In this document: positions 1 through 9,591 of the stretch, piece by piece
Layout: every line of letters begins with the position of its first letter
Numbering within the stretch: the stretch's first letter is position 1
Assembly: GCA_027576995.1 (NCBI GenBank)
Contig: JANBQC010000044.1
Coordinates: 6,061 to 70,060, forward strand
Direction: 5' to 3'
From: Dimargaris cristalligena
Lineage: Eukaryota > Kickxellomycota > Dimargaritomycetes > Dimargaritales > Dimargaritaceae
DNA length: 64,000 nt
Program-made: the position numbers and the translations under genes
Notes under the pieces: model-generated
Databases searched by the model: none
The model's input: the letters and a program-made list of their open reading frames with translations, nothing else
What the model was told of the DNA's origin: nothing

Positions 1-110
1 CGCGCGCGCGGCCCGTGCCCCCCCCCGGCCCGTCGCGGCGCCCGGGGGGGGGGGGGGGGGCCGCCGCCCGGGCGGGGGCGGGCCACCCGGCCGCCCGCCG
101 GGGGGGGGCG
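1..110. other. G/C-only low-complexity start of window
   Basis: Bases 1-110 contain almost only G and C, with homopolymer runs of up to 18 G, and change abruptly to ordinary sequence near 111. No gene or structured repeat unit is visible. The composition is unlike the rest of the window, where long G runs are isolated. It most likely reflects a contig-end sequencing or assembly artefact. Confidence 0.7.
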
Positions 111-970
111 CTGGATACAACAACTATTCTAGAGGAGGAGGAGGTGGTGGTATGGTAGGGCAGCGACTCGCTTGTGTCGGGGGCGGGGGCCCCGGTTAGG
201 ATGGGGGGGGTCATCATCCAGCCTTGTATTTTCTATAGGGGTGGGTAGAGGCGGCCGATGAATCAATCAGAAGCAGCAATTAGTCCGCCCGGGACTCGAC
301 GAAGCTCGTGCCTTCGGACAGCAATGGGGAGAATAGCAGGGGCGAGTCACCATCTTTTGAATACGACAATAATATTATTATATATATAGATATCTATGGG
401 CTGCAAATGAACATAAATGCGAAGCACGGCCATGGGGTTTCTAACAATAGAGGTGCGTGTGTGGTCGGTTTCCTGCCGAGTGAGAGGCAGCCGAAGAATA
501 AAAATAGTACAATAGCCCCATATGTACCCTACTTGGCTAAGGAGGAGGAGTGCTTACAATATCCATACTCTATTCTGGTGGTAATGATTAGATGTATTTA
601 TCTCAAGTAAATGGGACTCTTCGACTAGCCAGCCTCGCTGAATAAAGAGAGAGAAGAGAGGAGGCGAGGAAAAGGGGGGGGCAGTAAGGAGAAGAAAAGG
701 AGGCAAGAGAGAGTATAGTATAGAAGAGTCTTAGAGCAACGGCCAATCATCGGGAACCGGACTAGGGCAGGTGCATTGGGACCTCTTTCCCGCTGATTCC
801 GAACTATTATATCCTGTTTAATCGTCATTGCCTCCCTCAACGCGCATATACTCTCCTCTGCCATTCTCGTTTGGCTGGCGCATATACCGACCAGTGTTCA
901 TCCCTGTACAGAATATGTGTTCTCCCCCCCCTTATAGCTGCTTCTGATAATCCCTAGCCCTTTTGCCCCT
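111..970. other. Intergenic, no supported gene
   Basis: AT- and purine-rich DNA with short open frames (308-610 plus, 625-864 minus) that lack homology-like pattern, splice context or codon bias. It forms the distal upstream region of the secreted-protein gene at 1150. Confidence 0.5.
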
Positions 971-973
971 CGG

Positions 974-981
974 ATATAAAT
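974..981 (+). promoter_or_regulatory. TATA box of the 1150 gene
   Basis: A TATAAATA sequence sits about 170 bp upstream of the ATG at 1150. A C/T-rich leader (about 1010-1140) follows it, as seen before the strongly expressed enolase in this window. Reading this as the core promoter is inference from position. Confidence 0.55.
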
Positions 982-1149
982 ACCCTACCGCCTGCCCGCC
1001 CTATTGATAACTCCATCCCTTCTCACCATTCCGTTCTTACCTGTTACCCTTTCGCCTTTCCAACCCTAACGACTTCCCCGCATCTTCCATCTGCTTTGCA
1101 GTGACTCTTTCGCTTTTCCTTCCTCTCACATCCCCCCTATCTAACCATC

Positions 1150-1557
1150 ATGCAGTACTCTATTGTCCTCGCCGCCCTGGTCGCTGTCGCCGCCGCCCAG
1201 TCCCCCAGCGCCATTCCTTCCGTTGATTTCAACGCCAACCAGGCCGCTGCCGAGGCTGCCCTCTCCTCCGCCAATGCCGTCAACATCGCCGCTGCCTCTT
1301 CCGCTGCCGCTGCTAACATGTCCGCCTTCCCCTCTGCCCCCGCCGCTGTGACCAGTACCGAGACCCACGCCGCCGCCACCTCTGCTGCCACTGGTTCCGT
1401 AGCCGCCTCCACCGCCCGCGCTACCGGTACCGGCAGCAACTCTGCCAAGTCCACTGGTACTACTGATGAGGAAGATACCACTGGTGCTGCCTCCACCCTC
1501 CAGTCGTCCGCTGCCCTCGGTGCCCTGGCTGCCGTCGCCGCTTATGCTCTGTACTAA
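1150..1557 (+). CDS. Ala-rich secreted, probably GPI-anchored protein
   Basis: Single exon of 135 residues. The N terminus is a clear signal peptide (MQYSIVLAALVAVAAAQ, cleavage expected after the Ala run). The mature part is rich in Ala, Ser and Thr with few charged residues except a short DEED-like patch near residue 112. The last 20 or so residues (Ala/Leu-rich, ending ALY) are hydrophobic and come after a Ser/Ala site, which is the pattern of a GPI-anchor signal. Such proteins are exported to the fungal plasma membrane or cell wall. Codon use is strongly biased to GCC, TCC and GTC, and a TATA box lies at 974, both pointing to high expression. No enzymatic domain is visible and the exact role is unknown. 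Confidence 0.8.
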   Translation: MQYSIVLAALVAVAAAQSPSAIPSVDFNANQAAAEAALSSANAVNIAAASSAAAANMSAFPSAPAAVTSTETHAAATSAATGSVAASTARATGTGSNSAKSTGTTDEEDTTGAASTLQSSAALGALAAVAAYALY

Positions 1558-3037
1558 GTCCCCCTCTCATCTGTTCGAATATTTGTGTCTACTTATCAAT
1601 ACAACTGGTCGTGCTGACCGGCTTCATACCCTACTCCCGACTTTTATTACATACTCTACCTAATCCCGTTTGTTCGTCTAGGCATTTCATTAGCAAGCCC
1701 AGATAATAAATATCTATTTGCTTCATGTCACTTCGTTTGGCTGTTCATGGCTGGTTGTGAGAAGGAGAGCGAGAGCAGTTTGAGTGAGCTCCGGCTGAAA
1801 GGGGGAAGGTCCAAATATACTACCCTCCGCAAGGGTGAAAAATACTACGCCACTGATTGGGGATTGTGGATTTGGGCGCTGAGAGAAGCAACGAGACCGC
1901 AATTATTCACCCACCTCTGACCAACCGGGAGGCGCCCGCTCCAATCGGCTAATTTAACAATCCAGTTGATTTGATGGGCCGCGTGGGAGAGGAGCTCTTT
2001 CAGAGACTTTTCCGTCTTCCTAGTTGTGTGATCATCCCCCGGGGACTACTTCGGTCTGGCGGAGGGGAAGTCTTCGCTACCTTTTCGCTTTGGCAATCAA
2101 AACCGGCACAGTCTGATTTTTAATACTGATGGAGAGAGTTCTCATTATTATTTTGGGCTGTGTGGATATAGAGCAAGGGGGGAGAGATCTGCCGAGCGCA
2201 TTTCCCAGCGTCTACTTATTTACACACTTGCTTTCCCAGGTGGTTTATTTGGAACAGTGAGACGGGTGGGGTGTGTGTCTATTAAGGAGGAGAAGTGGTG
2301 TCACCACCACTACCTCCCTCTAGCCTTGTGTTATATACCGCCTATTCCGACAGTTGGGGGCTGCGAGAGCGTGCTGGTGGTTGCTGGCGAAGTAGAGGAA
2401 GAATTAAAGATGTAGTATATAAAAAGGAGAAGGTGCTCTATTTTAGGAGAGAGGGAGGGGGAAATAAAAGAAGCTCCCCTTTTGCCAATGAGGGGGTATC
2501 ACCGACCTGATTGGCGGGGCAAATCAGCGATGTGTGCCTTGTCCTCTTCCTCGTTATACGGAGGACTCTAATAATAGGAGAGGATCCATTCACCTATTAT
2601 TATTATTATTATTATTATATAGCGCCCACTAGGAAGGTGGTTCGTCGTTACTCGACACAGCCATTCTTGGCCCTAAATCAAGAGCGAGTCAGCGTGCGCG
2701 CGACTTCACCCGGCCGGATGGGGTTTCCCTAACAGGAGAGGCTGGCCCCAAATATCCAACTAAAAATAAACCATTTTGTTGTTTCTGGTGAGAAAAGAAA
2801 GGTCTATTGTTCACTTACTATCATCCCTTCGTTTCCTTCTTCGTCGCTTTTCTTACCTACCTCGCCCGCTACTACCTATGGAACCCCGTTTCCTTGAAGT
2901 TCCTTCCCAAGCCAAAGATATATACTCTCCTTGTAGTTCCCACCACCTCCCAGTCGTTTCGCTGTATTTGCCCCAACCCTCGGTTTTCTGACTCGAGCTC
3001 TCGCATCCCTCTTCCTCACGAACCATTCCGCATTACC
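1558..3037. other. Intergenic region upstream of second secreted-protein gene
   Basis: Holds the 3' flank of the first gene and the promoter of the next. The open frames at 2295-2510, 2511-2732 and 2776-2991 show no coding signature. A TATATACT motif near 2919 and a pyrimidine-rich stretch at 2830-3030 precede the ATG at 3038 and probably serve as its promoter and leader. Confidence 0.5.
2594..2619. repeat. (ATT)n microsatellite
   Basis: About eight tandem ATT units in intergenic DNA. Confidence 0.85.
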
Positions 3038-3697
3038 ATGCAACTCACCCACTTGAAGTCTCTCGCATTGGTCGCCGTGGCCTGTGCCGCTTTGTTAGCG
3101 ACCGCCGAGGCCCAGAGCTCGGCCAGTTCCGGCGCTGGGTCGAACCCTGCTAGCGTGGCCCCGCAGTCTTCACCCGCCTCTTCCCCTGCCTCCACCCAGC
3201 CAACCTTAACCACCGTCCCCTCCTCGTCAACGACGGACGACGATAACAACAACGACGAAGACAACGGCAGCAGCTCGGAGTCGAGTAGTAGCACTAATGG
3301 TAAGTTTACAGGATTACTTTAACCGGTAAACTTTTTGCCCCACTTGATCTAATTTCCATGAATGAATCTATCCGTTCTCCCTTGCGCCCCCTGTTTCTTG
3401 GCCCCTCTGTACTAACAATCCGACTGATATATCCCATACCATACCATTACATTCTATCCAGCCGACTCCACTGAGGCGTCATCGTCGGCCACGCCCTCCA
3501 CCAGTACCTCTACCACCACGGAGCCCACTACCACCAACCCCCCCGAGCCCGGCACGGCCACCAACCCCACCTTAGTCCAGACTGTCTACCCCCCTTATAC
3601 TGCCGACAGCGGTGCCGGTGTACTCATGGACCAGTTTTCCGCCCGCCTGATGGCCGCTTTGGTCCTCGTCTCCGTCCCCGTGGCCATTCTATTTTAG
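3038..3697 (+). CDS. Ser/Thr-rich secreted GPI-type protein, two exons
   Basis: Exon 1 is 3038-3299 and exon 2 is 3462-3697. The 162-bp intron starts GTAAGT and ends TATCCAG, and the join (G|CC) keeps the frame, giving 165 residues. The ATG at 3038 opens a signal peptide (MQLTHLKSLALVAVACAALL, cleavage after TAEAQ). The body is almost wholly Ser, Thr, Pro and Ala with an acidic Asp/Asn/Glu stretch around residues 65-80, a typical O-mannosylated wall-protein composition. The C terminus (about LMAALVLVSVPVAILF) is hydrophobic and suits a GPI-attachment signal. Its likely place is the cell surface or wall. No catalytic domain is seen. The open frame that starts upstream at 2807 is not needed, since the signal peptide defines this start. 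Confidence 0.8.
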
Positions 3698-4227
3698 ATG
3701 CTCATTTCGGGGTATGTGCGTGGCTATTATCCCCCCCTTGACCCTGCCGTATAACCTTATCTAACCCCAACTAATACCTTTGTCTAATATAGTCCGTTCC
3801 GTTATCGTGTTTTTCCCCCAAGGATTGCCCCATTCTTGGCCGTGTTTTCCACCTTTTTACCGTTTTTTATTGTTAAATTCTGGGTATGGGAGACGGTGCC
3901 TGATTAGCAAATCATTCTACCGCCGGTATCCTCCCAACGTAGTATACTGGCCCGCAATCACCGGTACAAAATTGTGCTACTCACTGAATCTGCCCCATTT
4001 TGGCCTGTTATTGATATCATCATGCCGGGCCGTGGATAAATGTTAATTTGCTGGCCTTTTATGGTTATTTTAAGATGTCTAATGCCCATCTGGGAGATAT
4101 GTATATATAATTTTACATGCGTGCGAGTGATAGAGTGTGAAATGCAATTATGAGAGGTAGTGTGGTATACAATGTGCAAGCTATAGAAAAAATAATTAAA
4201 ATAATAAAAGCCCCTGGTGCGACTTGG
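3698..4227. other. Intergenic between convergent genes
   Basis: AT-rich 3' flank of the 3038 gene, with AATAAAA near 4202 and an AATAAA at 4233-4238 close to the 3' end of the minus-strand gene. No gene is supported. Confidence 0.5.
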
Positions 4228-4824
4228 CTAAGTGAATAAACCAAATGTATTGCGCCGGAGCTCGGCCGTTTCAAATGTATCGGCCCTTGGTGACCCTAAG
4301 TGGTCCGAAAATCCCATGGGGGTACTATCCGTGTGAGGCTGGGGGGTGGGGGATAGAAGGGGGGTGAGACCACCACTACCTGTAGCAGTAATAGTAGGAG
4401 GGCCCCACATGAAAGGGGACAGTGGGGGGCATGTGGTGAAACTGGCTTCGGATGCCACCGACTGCAAGGGCAGTATCAGCGATGTACCGTAACGGGCGTA
4501 TCTCCGGGAGGAGGGGTGGCCTTCCGCCGCGGTAGGCCGCGGCCAAGGCTTCTTCTCGGGTGCCGTGAGTTCCGCCAGTAAGTATTTTTCGGGCTGTCGA
4601 AGGGTGGGGGGTTGCAGCTGGCCCAGGGATCGGCTTATACTCGCCCAACCGTCCACGTCGTCACTGCTGTCGCTGGTGGTATCATCCTGGTCGGACGCGA
4701 GGCGGTCCCGGCGATAGCGAAGGTGGTCGGGTCGTCGGATAGCCGGCTTTCGGTTGATACGCGAGTAGGACGACGCCATTGTCGGCATCGAATGGGTCAG
4801 GGACGACGCACTGCAGTCGTACAT
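4228..4824 (-). CDS. Hypothetical Ser/Pro-rich basic protein
   Basis: Single open frame of up to 198 residues, with a second possible start at the Met at 4779 (MASSYSRINRK). I do not recognise a family. The N-terminal part is rich in Arg (RKPAIRRPDHLRYRRDR), followed by an acidic Asp/Ser patch (DDTTSDSSDDVD). The middle and C-terminal parts are Pro-, Thr- and Ser-rich, as in a largely disordered regulatory protein. The C terminus ends in RRNTFGLFT. It converges on the secreted-protein gene at 3038. The length, the GC-rich codon use and the position just before a polyadenylation-like AATAAA support a real gene. A shorter alternative frame on the same strand (4376-4648) is a shadow. Confidence 0.5.
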   Translation of the reverse strand: MYDCSASSLTHSMPTMASSYSRINRKPAIRRPDHLRYRRDRLASDQDDTTSDSSDDVDGWASISRSLGQLQPPTLRQPEKYLLAELTAPEKKPWPRPTAAEGHPSSRRYARYGTSLILPLQSVASEASFTTCPPLSPFMWGPPTITATGSGGLTPLLSPTPQPHTDSTPMGFSDHLGSPRADTFETAELRRNTFGLFT

Positions 4825-6766
4825 CTTCGATAAAACAGGGTAATATGCTAGACGTTTCGAATATTATAGATTTATTGATATATATTTATATATATATAGT
4901 GCTCCGAATAGAGGTGGTGTACGGAATGGATAACTGCTGGTTAGGGCTGTTCCTACAAGGCACGGCCCAGGTATAAAAAAAATAACGAGTATGTAATGGA
5001 AACGAAGTGAGATGACGGGCCGGTGGATGCGACTTAAATACACGTCCCTTCAATTTCCATGCAGGAGGTCAAGCGAAGGACTCGAGGTAGTAATGGTTTA
5101 TTCGAACAACGGTAAAGGCGGCTTCATTGGGGCAGCAGAAGGGGAGGAGGGGGCCTGGCGTGTTTTATAAGTGACCCAAGCCGGGGTCACAGAGTCTTTG
5201 CACCACGAGAGCTCGCTGGCGATCGACGCCTGTATTGTTTAGCAACGGGCATTGGATCTTAGCTTACGATTCAAAGATTCCGATAATGAGGCGCTAGCCC
5301 TGACCCTTCCCCCCCTCTCTCTCGTTCTCTCCGTCCCTCGCCCTCGTTACACGGAGCCCTATTTTGGCTCTGCCCCCTCTTCGTCCAGTCCCTTACGTTT
5401 GTGAGGGTGTAGTATGTCGTACGGGAGCAACCTTGTCCTACCCCTAAGCGCAGCGTCGCCTAAATAGGGACAGGTAAGGTCATCTTAAGTTACACCGGGC
5501 CAAGTGAGAGTCAAGTCGGGGTGTTACAAGTACTACCTAAAGGATTACGGGACGACGCTACTAAAATGGTCGCTCCCGCACGTAAACGTTTTGCTTGGGC
5601 TTATTATGTAAAAAAAACGCGCTGGAGGGGGATACGATAGGTGGAGGACATACGATGACTGAGATTGCCTACAGGCGGCTCATTGGAGGCCGAATCTCTG
5701 GCTTCGAAAGCCGCGCCCAACCTTGCACCAACGATACCTCGTCCGTGCATTGTCCCACCCCACTTAATCGAAGGATGCCTCTCGCTCTGGGTCTTGTTAA
5801 TGGTATGGTTATTTTAGCGGACAACGGATGAGGAACACTATCGTAGAGGGTCGCTAGAGGAATCGGGGGGGGGGGGGTAGAAAAGTAAGCCGCTAATGTG
5901 TCACACCGAGGGCACGCTAAAGCGAGTCTTGCGGAAGATTCGATTGACTAAAGTATTAATGCGACAGCTGCTGATGGGCGATCCGTTAAATTGGCAGATG
6001 GCTCTGCGGTAGATGATCAATTGTTATAAATAGATGCCTTTGTTACTGGAATGATTGAACTGTTCCATCGGCTTTTCGTGCCGCTCATCAATTTTAAATC
6101 GAAATTGGTATTTTGCCAACCGATGGGGGGGGGCTGAGCTGTTCCCGTGTCCCCGCAAATCAATCCATACCACACTCATAGGCTGCCAAGGAGTGGCCAT
6201 CCACCGCTATTAAATTGAACCACGGATGATTCATTCAGAGGGGAGGGGTTTCTATAGCGGCCCCACCACATAAACCGCCGCCCTTTTCTCTTGATACCAA
6301 GGACAGAGTCAATATACTGATCTACTCCAAATGGACGTGGGGAACATCGACTAAACATATCGACGGAATGGTCCTATAGTGCAATAGACTGGTCGAGGAT
6401 TTTGCCTGGTACGAATAGCTTCCGGGATAAAACAGGTGCACCAAACCCAATTTTTATATTGGTCGGTTATCAGCGGCTCGTCCCTCGGTTAGTGGGGAGA
6501 GGGGATTTATGAATGTAACAATTTGGCATTTATTACTATGATGAAATATAAATTAGCTGCGTGGTTAATAAATAATGCGGTTGATGTCCACGGGTGAAGC
6601 GGGGAGGGGGGGGAATATCCCCACGGCTTTTCCCACATTTACTTATTATACAACGCAAAGATGTAATCATTAGGTAGTCGCGTTTCGGGGCCATACTGTG
6701 TACCAAATTGACTATCAGATATTGGGAGCCGGTTGATCAGAGTGTCCTTTTTTCTATACTTCCCTC
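4825..6766. other. Gene-poor AT-rich region
   Basis: About 1.9 kb with (AT)n runs near 4870-4900, a G11 run near 5868-5878, and scattered short frames on both strands. No splice donors of the local GTAAGT type are arranged into plausible exons, and no tRNA or rRNA signature was found. I see no supportable gene here. Confidence 0.45.
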
Positions 6767-6912
6767 CATATGGGTAAAATTCAAACCAGCTGTATAAGGT
6801 TTTACATAATACGTGTATGGGCGAATATATGTGAGAATAGCTTTTAACCAGTAATCTTGGCCTCATCCAATGGATTTTTTATTATACAGCCTGAATGAAC
6901 TTCTCCCATATG
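6767..6912 (+). mobile_element. MITE copy 1
   Basis: A 146-bp element bounded by imperfect terminal inverted repeats. The left end reads CATATGGGTAAAATTC, and the right end is its near reverse complement (GAACTTCTCCCATATG). Subterminal GCTGTATAA / TTATACAGC stretches also pair. TA dinucleotides flank TGGG and CCCA at both ends, suggesting TA target duplication as in Tc1/mariner-type MITEs. It carries no coding capacity. Copies 2 and 3 are in the same orientation and copies 4 and 5 are reversed. Confidence 0.8.
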
Positions 6913-7183
6913 TTACGGCAGAGCTTATATACAGTCCGCTTGGCCTCTGTTCGTTGCCTTGGAGGGGGGGACGGTCAATTGTGCCACTCACCGCTCATCG
7001 GCGACCTACGACCAATCAAGACATCTATACAACTGCCCTTCATTCCGGTTACCAGATCGCCGGGGTTATTTTTAGATATTGGTTGAGCTACATTAAGTCG
7101 AAGGCACCTCGGGCTGTAATTCCCCAGTGCTGGGCAACGTGGCGTGTCCATCCACCTGACCAATTATCATAATTGACGCTGGG

Positions 7184-7868
7184 CTAATCCAGAGCCTTCT
7201 CTAGGTCTTTTTCTCTCGCCTGCTCCTTGCGTCTGGTTGGACCCACATGCCGTGCCATCGGATCGAGCCTTGGTGCATTTTTTTCGATACCAGGGACTGC
7301 CGATCCTGGTGAACCAGCGGGTCTCCCCCGCAAACGCAAACGATTGCTAGGGTCGTACATGCGGTAAGCAGGGTAAGAAAGCCCGGCTCGATCGGCAACC
7401 GTGGGGGGTCCGGCGGCTTTCGGGACATGTAAACGCGCGGTGGGTGAGTACAGTCAGGTCTCCGTTTAAGTGAGGGCTGCGGCCCCTTGATGTACCGTCT
7501 GCAAGCCTCTTCTCCTACCGGTCACTGGGGGGACGACTGCCTACCCTTACTGTCCACATATGTAACCTTTGGATTCCCATTGACTAAGATTTCAAACTGT
7601 TCGCATGGTTGGCTTTCCCTTGCGTAAAGGTAGAGTCTTTTTTCATGGTGGGGTTTCCAATTCCTTCCGCCGAGGAGGTTTTGCATCCAGAGGTATATAG
7701 TTGCTGGTGTCCGACCTTGGTGGTATTGTCTTCGCACTAAGTCTGGTGAATCATTTTCGTCTACATATCCACCGCCCATCTCCGTGACCCTAATCCAGCC
7801 CAATTGAAACTCGCCTCCACATCGACCTTCGCTCACTTACAGGTAAAGCCGCTGGGCCTAGGCTGCAT
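7184..7868 (-). CDS. Small three-exon gene of unknown function
   Basis: Model on the minus strand: exon 1 at 7868-7841, exon 2 at 7760-7545, exon 3 at 7416-7184. The introns begin GTAAGTGAGC and GTAGGC and end TATGTAG and GAAAG. Reading phases agree at both joins and the model gives 158 residues. The protein starts MQPRPSGFTYENDSPDLVRR. It has an aromatic central part (TIYLWMQNLL, RLYLYARES) and a very basic C-terminal part (SNRLRLRGRP, TRRKEQAREKDLEKALD) with a likely terminal helix. I do not recognise the family. Coding-like composition across exon joins and the divergent arrangement with the gene at 8094 support it. The second donor and acceptor are weaker than the first, so exon ends may shift. 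Confidence 0.45.
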
Positions 7869-8093
7869 ACTTTGATACAGTCCCGCAACTTATACTGATG
7901 TGAACAATCAGTAAACTGCCAGAGTGAGCGCCAACCATCCCCCCTATCTTTATAATTCCACCCACTGCGCAGTGGCACTCTCCGTTCCTATCCCGTTCCG
8001 TCGGATACACTGCCTGCATTTTCCATCGGTAGACTATTTCAGTAAAATCCGCGCGGCGCTACTCTACTACCCGAACCATTTCCCTCCGTCCTC
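7869..8093. promoter_or_regulatory. Short shared divergent promoter region
   Basis: About 225 bp separate the proposed start at 7868 (minus) from the ATG at 8094 (plus), so both genes would share this region. No TATA box is clear; C/T-rich DNA precedes 8094. Depends on the 7184-7868 model being right. Confidence 0.3.
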
Positions 8094-9065
8094 ATGACCG
8101 ACCAGTCCCTTCAACAGCGAATGGTCCCCAGTGCCAGTAGTAGTGCAGCTCCTGCCCTTAGTACTGCCCGACAGCAGCTTCTAGATGATATCCTGCAACT
8201 CTACCAATGCCGGCCCACCCACAACCTGTTTCGGCATTATGATAATCAGGCCATGTAAGTAACCCCACCCTTGGAATACAGGGGAAGTCAGCCTTCCGTA
8301 GGCTTAGCCGGGACAGCGGATTGTGGCCAACATTACCCCGCCCATATTCATACCCGTAGCGAGATATAGGCCATCTGATTTATAAAGGGCAGCCTCCCTT
8401 ATCCGCCCGTAAATGAGCGGACACTTTAAGTGACCTTGGCTAACTTCCGTCTGACTGGGGGTTGCATGCCTCTACCGTATCCCTGGGTAGTTTTGAAGAC
8501 CCCATCTCCTACCTGCCCGGTATAGGCTCGATTAAGGCTGCGTTCTACGCCATGCCCAAGTTGTTCCGTTCCTCTACGACTAGGCGCCAGACGGTTATTC
8601 ACAACGAGCCTACGGAGCTCCGGGTAAAAATGGTTCAAGACTACACCTTCCGGGGACTAGGGGTGCGCTCAACTATGCCCAGCACTCTGGTGCTGCAGTT
8701 TAAAACCACCGAAAACGGAACCCCGACTGATAAAGTCATTCTGCACCGCGAGTTATGGTGGGGTACCCCCCTGTCCTATTCAAGCGACGGGGCCTTGGGG
8801 AAGGTGGCGGAGGTGGGTACTTTTTAATATGAGCTGATGACTGCAAATGTCGGTGGAGCGGCCCTCCTGGATCCTAGATGAATATTGCTTTAACTGATAA
8901 TGGGTTAGTGAGGGGGGTAATTAGCCTGGCCTGTCCTTCGGCGCCTTTTTTGGCCATTGTACTAATTGTTCACACCAAATTTTATTATTAACTATCAATC
9001 AATAGGTGTTTCGTTCGCTCGTCGGCCGCTTGATTACTTTCGTGTTTGGTGTGCCTCCGGAATAG
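8094..9065 (+). CDS. NTF2/SnoaL-like fold conserved protein, three exons
   Basis: Exons are 8094-8254, 8491-8812 and 9006-9065, with introns starting GTAAGT and GTGGGT and ending GGTAG and AATAG. The frame is kept throughout and gives 180 residues. The pattern LLDDILQLYQCRPTHNLFRHYD, then QAIFEDPISYLPGIGSIKAAFYAMPKLF, is that of an NTF2/SnoaL-like cone fold (helices, then a strand with the FEDP turn). A beta-rich half follows (LRVKMVQDYTFRG, TLVLQFKT, KVILHRELWWG). The last exon encodes a hydrophobic helix ending FVFGVPPE, a C terminus I associate with fungal members of this uncharacterised group. No catalytic residues can be assigned. The second and third exons were joined by phase, not by one continuous open frame. 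Confidence 0.75.
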
Positions 9066-9591
9066 CCATAGTTTTATACTACTATCTTTTGACGGCCGGT
9101 TGGGCATGTTTAAATGAGCTTAATTGGGGGGAGAAGGTGCTATGTAACGGGTATTTAATAAATCTTACCTGATTTTCCGTATGGATAAATTGCTCTAGCA
9201 ACCCCGATTTTCATATGGGAGAGGTTCAATTAGACTGTATAGCGAAAAGCCCGTTGGATGAGGTAAATTCAACTGGTTAAAAATGATACTTTACTCATAT
9301 TCTACTGTATCCCTAAGCCAATTTTAATGACCTACAGTGGGACCATCCAGGGGTTTACAGGGATCAATCACTGGCCCACGCCCGACCAAAATGGGGGTAG
9401 TCGTCAGTCACCCTTCCAATACTAATCGCCCGTTTGCCGGTGACTCAAGTGGCCTGGGCCACCGCACTTTCCCGTCTAATGCATGTCTAATTTGAATTCT
9501 TTCAAATGTGCCTCTATCTAAATTCCCCGCCCTAACTCTGTTTGGTTTCATCTCGTGACTCGGTCGCATTATTCCGACTTCTTTGGCAATC
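9066..9591. other. Intergenic with degenerate MITE
   Basis: Contains a degraded MITE copy (9212-9305). The only other open frame (9408-9593, minus) has no coding features. It also holds the promoter of the Dsc2-like gene at 9592. Confidence 0.5.
9212..9305 (-). mobile_element. MITE copy 4, truncated and degenerate
   Basis: Starts CATATGGGAGAGGTTC, the reverse-orientation end of the family. It continues through the shared GACTGTATA and CGTTGGATGAGG motifs to GGTTAAAAATGATAC. Similarity fades near 9305 and the opposite inverted repeat is missing, so this is an older, broken copy. Confidence 0.65.

Noticed and set aside
1..110. Telomere
   Set aside because: No TTAGGG-like or other regular short repeat; only G/C homopolymers.
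2807..3037. Upstream extension of the 3038 secreted protein
   Set aside because: It would bury the signal peptide 77 residues inside the protein; the ATG at 3038 gives a proper one.
6639..6866. 75-codon frame over the first MITE
   Set aside because: The same residues recur in fragments at the other MITE copies and the frame is interrupted there, so it is repeat DNA.
7201..7428. 75-codon minus frame at the exon 3 position of the small three-exon gene
   Set aside because: It is the wrong frame; the +1-shifted frame ending TRRKEQAREKDLEKALD joins in phase with upstream exons.
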